NCBI RefSeq assembly: GCF_015476115.1
Contig: NZ_CP064295.1
Span: 1,978,001-2,042,000 of the forward strand
From: Aegicerativicinus sediminis
GTDB lineage: Bacteria; Bacteroidota; Bacteroidia; Flavobacteriales; Flavobacteriaceae
Direction of reading: 5' to 3'
Length of the DNA stretch: 64,000 nt
The stretch's first letter is position 1, and each line of letters opens with the position of its first letter. This document shows positions 61,163-64,000 of the stretch, piece after piece. A program made the translations under genes and the position numbers. The notes beneath the pieces were generated by a model. The model had not been told where the DNA came from and ran no database searches. It saw only the letters and a list, made by a program, of their open reading frames with translations.

Positions 61163-62302
61163 ATGGTGAAGTTGAACAAAAATGAAATAATCGAATCATT
61201 AAAGTTGATCTCCGCTCCAGGTGAGGGTCAAAACTTGATTGATAGTGGATCTGTAACTAACGTCATGACATTTGGTGATGAAGTGGTTGTGGATGTAACT
61301 ATAAAAAATCCTAGTCTTCAGGCAAAAAAGAAAACTGAGGTTGAGATAATGAAGATTATCCATGATAAAGTGTATGAAAAAGCCAAGGTTTCGGTTAATG
61401 TGAAAGTAGATGCCCCCGCTAAAAAATTGGTAAATTCTATTAAAGGAAATCCGATACCTGGAATACAGAATATTGTTGCAGTTGCTTCTGGTAAGGGTGG
61501 AGTCGGTAAATCAACGGTTACTTCAAATTTAGCTGTTTCACTAGCGAAAATGGGTTTTAAAGTTGGAGTGTTAGATGCAGATATTTATGGTCCTAGTATT
61601 CCACTGATGTTTGATGTTTCAGATGAAAAACCATTGGCAGTAACTGTGGATGGTAAATCAAAAATGAAACCCATTGAGAATTATGGGGTTAAAATACTTT
61701 CGATAGGATTTTTTACCAGTCAAGATCAGGCAGTTGTTTGGCGAGGTCCGATGGCCTCTAAAGCTCTTAATCAAATGATTTTTGATGCAGATTGGGGACA
61801 GTTAGATTTCTTGTTAATAGATCTTCCACCGGGTACCGGCGATATTCATTTAAGCATAATGCAAGCATTACCAATTACAGGCGCCGTTGTTGTAAGTACA
61901 CCACAAAATGTAGCTTTGGCGGATGCCCGTAAAGGTGTTGCAATGTTTCAACAGGAAAGTATAAACGTTCCTGTACTAGGTATTGTTGAAAATATGGCTT
62001 TTTTCACTCCTGAAGAATTGCCAAGCAATAAGTACTACATATTCGGAAAAGATGGTGCAAAGAATTTGGCCGATGATTTAGGGGTTCCTTTATTAGGTGA
62101 AGTGCCAATTGTTCAGAGTATTCGTGAAGCTGGAGATGTTGGTCGGCCTGCTGCTTTACAGACTGCTACCATAGTTGAATCAGCATTTGAAGAGCTTACA
62201 AAAAATATGGTGGAGCAATTAGTGAAAAGAAATGAAGATTTGCCCCCTACCGAAGCAATACGTATTACCACAATGGCAGGTTGTTCTGCCGTTAAAAAAT
62301 AA
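61163..62302 (+). CDS. mrp: Mrp/ApbC-type P-loop iron-sulfur carrier
   Basis: A 379-residue ATPase with an N-terminal MIP18/DUF59 domain (about 1-85) and a ParA-like domain. The deviant Walker A motif GKGGVGKST is at 110-118, followed by VLDADIYGPSIP and LIDLPPGTGDIHLS. Mrp proteins carry Fe-S clusters for apoproteins. The usual CPHCG cluster motif after the ENM segment is missing: ENMAFFTPEELPSNKYYIFG occurs instead, and a single Cys remains near the end in AGCSAVKK. The NifU-type gene follows 4 bp later, which strongly supports an Fe-S role. Confidence 0.93.
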   Translation: MVKLNKNEIIESLKLISAPGEGQNLIDSGSVTNVMTFGDEVVVDVTIKNPSLQAKKKTEVEIMKIIHDKVYEKAKVSVNVKVDAPAKKLVNSIKGNPIPGIQNIVAVASGKGGVGKSTVTSNLAVSLAKMGFKVGVLDADIYGPSIPLMFDVSDEKPLAVTVDGKSKMKPIENYGVKILSIGFFTSQDQAVVWRGPMASKALNQMIFDADWGQLDFLLIDLPPGTGDIHLSIMQALPITGAVVVSTPQNVALADARKGVAMFQQESINVPVLGIVENMAFFTPEELPSNKYYIFGKDGAKNLADDLGVPLLGEVPIVQSIREAGDVGRPAALQTATIVESAFEELTKNMVEQLVKRNEDLPPTEAIRITTMAGCSAVKK

Positions 62303-62306
62303 TTAT

Positions 62307-62546
62307 ATGACGCAAGAGGAATTGAAAATGAACGTAGAAAAGGCTCTTGATGAAATTAGACCTTTTCTTCAGAGTGATGGTGGAGACATTTCATTATTGT
62401 CTATAGAGGACAATCGATTAGTTAAAGTTCGATTAGAAGGTACATGTATTTCTTGTACTGTGAACCAAATGACCCTAAAATCAGGGGTTGAAATGACCAT
62501 TAAAAAATATGCGCCTCAGATTGAAGAAGTTATCAATGTAAATTAA
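62307..62546 (+). CDS. NifU-like Fe-S scaffold protein
   Basis: A 79-residue NifU C-terminal-type domain. The CxxC pair is Cys47 and Cys50 (GTCISCTVNQMTLKSG), with the RPFLQSDGGDISLL start. Such single-domain proteins hold and pass on Fe-S clusters in the cytoplasm. It follows mrp by 4 bp in the same orientation. The start at ATG 62307 (MTQEELKMNVEKALDEI) is preferred because an upstream reading would lie within mrp. The 94-bp spacer to the next gene has a short inverted repeat (AATGAA/TTCATT) and no clear terminator. Confidence 0.93.
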   Translation: MTQEELKMNVEKALDEIRPFLQSDGGDISLLSIEDNRLVKVRLEGTCISCTVNQMTLKSGVEMTIKKYAPQIEEVINVN

Positions 62547-62640
62547 AATTCATTGTTATAATTACTCATTCGCGTTACGTCAATTCTTAAAATGAATGTA
62601 ATTCATTCCATTTATTATTTACAAAACTTGAACCATCCTA

Positions 62641-63702
62641 ATGATTGAAACAGATATCCTTATTATAGGTGCAGGACCTACTGGGTTATTTACTGTGTTT
62701 GAAGCTGGTTTATTGAAACTTAAATGCCATTTAATTGATGCCCTCCCGCAACCAGGAGGTCAATGCTCTGAAATATACCCTAAGAAACCAATTTATGATA
62801 TACCTGCTTATCCTGAGATTTTGGCTGGAGACCTTACTGAAAAATTATTAGAGCAAGGAAAGCAATTTAAACCAGGTTTTACCTTGGGAGAAAGGGCGGA
62901 AACCATAGAAAAATTGGAAGATGGTTCTTTTATTGTCACAACGGATAAAGGCACTAAGCACCATGCTCCTGTAGTAGCAATAGCAGGAGGTCTTGGAAGT
63001 TTTGAGCCAAGAAAGCCCCCAATTCATAACATTTCCGCATTTGAGGATAAAGGGGTAAATTATATTATAAAGGATCCAGAAGTATATAGAAACAAGCGGG
63101 TTGTTATTGCTGGAGGGGGTGATTCTGCCTTAGATTGGACCATTTATTTGGCAGATTTAGCAAAGGAAGTTACCCTTATACATAGAAGAAATGAGTTTCG
63201 GGGAGCCTTAGATTCAGTTGAAAAAGTCCAAGAATTAAAAAATCAGGGTAGGGTTAAACTTATTACTCCTGCAGAGGTTACTAGTTTGGTTGGAGACCAT
63301 AAATTGGAAGCTGTGGTCGTTACCCAAGCACAACATATCCAGAAAGAGTTTGAAATAGAAACAGATTTCTTTATTCCATTATTTGGACTTTCTCCCAAAC
63401 TCGGTCCTATTGCCAATTGGGGATTGGAAATAGAGAAAAATGCAATTAAAGTAAATAACGCATTAGATTATCAAACCAATATCCCGGGAATTTTTGCGAT
63501 AGGTGATGTAAATACATATCCCGGTAAATTGAAACTTATTCTTTGTGGGTTTCATGAGGCTACATTAATGTGCCAAGCGGCCTACCAAATCATAAATCCA
63601 GGAAAAAAGTATGTGTTGAAATACACTACCGTTAGTGGTATTGATGGATTTGATGGCACTCGTAAAGAAGCTCCTAAGGCCGTTATAAAGTCGATTAATT
63701 AA
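62641..63702 (+). CDS. Ferredoxin--NADP reductase, thioredoxin-reductase-like (type 2)
   Basis: A 353-residue two-dinucleotide-binding flavoprotein. The FAD motif is IIGAGPTGLFTVFEAG at about residues 7-22, the NAD(P) motif is VIAGGGDSALDWTIYLA near 155-171, and the C-terminal FAIGDVNTYPGK binds FAD. It lacks the redox-active CxxC of thioredoxin reductase, which is the mark of the YumC/Chlorobium-type ferredoxin-NADP reductase. It may supply electrons to Fe-S enzymes; the mrp-nifU genes are just upstream. It is convergent with the HEPN-like gene with a 3-bp gap. Confidence 0.9.
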   Translation: MIETDILIIGAGPTGLFTVFEAGLLKLKCHLIDALPQPGGQCSEIYPKKPIYDIPAYPEILAGDLTEKLLEQGKQFKPGFTLGERAETIEKLEDGSFIVTTDKGTKHHAPVVAIAGGLGSFEPRKPPIHNISAFEDKGVNYIIKDPEVYRNKRVVIAGGGDSALDWTIYLADLAKEVTLIHRRNEFRGALDSVEKVQELKNQGRVKLITPAEVTSLVGDHKLEAVVVTQAQHIQKEFEIETDFFIPLFGLSPKLGPIANWGLEIEKNAIKVNNALDYQTNIPGIFAIGDVNTYPGKLKLILCGFHEATLMCQAAYQIINPGKKYVLKYTTVSGIDGFDGTRKEAPKAVIKSIN

Positions 63703-63705
63703 TTG

Positions 63706-64000
63706 TTAAATAACCTTTTCTTCTTTCAGTAAAGTATCTAAACTATTGGCAACGTCGAAGCATTTACTAACTTTAGAGACTTCATAACAGTACTTTTCGG
63801 CAGTTTTACCAGATTTACAATTAATTTCGGATAGGTCGACGTTTCTAAACTTAGGATTAATGTTAATGCACTCTTTATGTAATTCTTCTATTGTGTGAAG
63901 ATTATCAGCATTGAAGCCATTTTTAAATAAATACCCTTTTAAGTAATTTTCAATGGCGAATTGAGCATTTTTACAAATTACATAAGAAACTACATCCTCT
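63706..64000 (-). CDS. HEPN-like domain protein, partial (cut by right window edge)
   Basis: A minus-strand frame runs from the right edge to a TAA at 63706-63708 with no stop, giving about 98 C-terminal residues. The pattern NAQFAIENYLKGYLFKNGF, then HTIEELHKECININPKF, resembles the helical HEPN domain found in many RNA-binding and defence or toxin proteins. The final part has several Cys residues and ends KEEKVI. The N-terminus, and any nucleotidyltransferase partner, lie outside the window. A HEPN assignment is plausible, not sure. Confidence 0.5.
   Translation of the reverse strand, partial: EDVVSYVICKNAQFAIENYLKGYLFKNGFNADNLHTIEELHKECININPKFRNVDLSEINCKSGKTAEKYCYEVSKVSKCFDVANSLDTLLKEEKVI

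Noticed and set aside
1-64000. tRNA, rRNA, CRISPR, insertion sequence or prophage
   Set aside because: Reading both strands I found no tRNA-like cloverleaf signature, no regularly spaced direct repeats, no transposase or integrase gene and no phage genes.

Overview
The window looks like a stretch of core chromosome from a marine-type flavobacterium (Bacteroidota, Flavobacteriaceae). The reasons are AT-rich DNA, many lineage-typical families (DUF4271, DUF4296, DUF4301, DUF3098, DUF3127, a type IX secretion sorting domain, bacterial GGGP synthase, 2-type ferredoxin-NADP reductase), absence of strong Shine-Dalgarno sequences, and recurring TAnnTTTG motifs shortly before start codons, which match the Bacteroidota -7 promoter element. 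Genes are packed tightly on both strands. No gap exceeds about 240 bp, and the longest ones hold a riboswitch or plain AT-rich spacer. I see no rRNA, tRNA, CRISPR array, insertion sequence, prophage or clear pseudogene.

Layout. 0-6 kb: the end of RNase G, then a minus-strand group with a secreted S9 peptidase, a Tas-like aldo/keto reductase, an OmpA-type lipoprotein and exonuclease III. 6-15 kb: a very large outer-membrane protein and a small barrel, glycyl-tRNA synthetase, ComF and a surface lipoprotein. 15-21 kb: small-molecule metabolism, with a transaminase/omega-amidase pair that fits methionine salvage, an orphan Vsr nuclease, two late histidine-degradation enzymes (HutF and N-formylglutamate amidohydrolase) and AhcY. 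21-29 kb: a long overlapping plus-strand gene train (phosphopantetheinyl transferase, GGGP synthase, thiamine-binding protein, PnuC-like transporter, NadR-like kinase, DUF4301, ArfB), followed by a TPP riboswitch and a TonB-dependent receptor. This is the most interesting locus: it reads as a thiamine capture, transport and trapping route.

29-38 kb: GreA, HIT protein, a sensor kinase, flavin reductase, DUF3127, Aat, Tag, a TonB-like protein, and the minus-strand group ftsX-DUF3098-uppP-truB. 38-49 kb: PanE, LeuRS with an overlapping SemiSWEET gene, alanine dehydrogenase, a membrane zinc peptidase, an Lrp-type regulator beside a saccharopine dehydrogenase-like enzyme, PEP carboxykinase and HemD. 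This section suggests amino acids are used as carbon source, with gluconeogenesis. 50-64 kb: a polyprenol-phosphate mannosyltransferase, dihydroorotase, TyrRS, a LuxE-like enzyme next to a minimal T9SS cargo, a PhoB/PhoR-like two-component pair, TrmB, a LysE transporter, an alkyltransferase-like protein without the reactive cysteine, the Mrp-NifU iron-sulfur pair, a ferredoxin-NADP reductase, and a cut-off HEPN-like gene at the right edge.

No spectacular new system is visible. The best leads are the DUF4301 protein with sugar-nucleotidyltransferase-like motifs, the thiamine locus with its unusual kinase, the layered hairpins between the TPP riboswitch and the receptor start codon, and several enzymes that lack an expected key residue (Vsr, ATL, Mrp, dihydroorotase, a Rieske-like lipoprotein).
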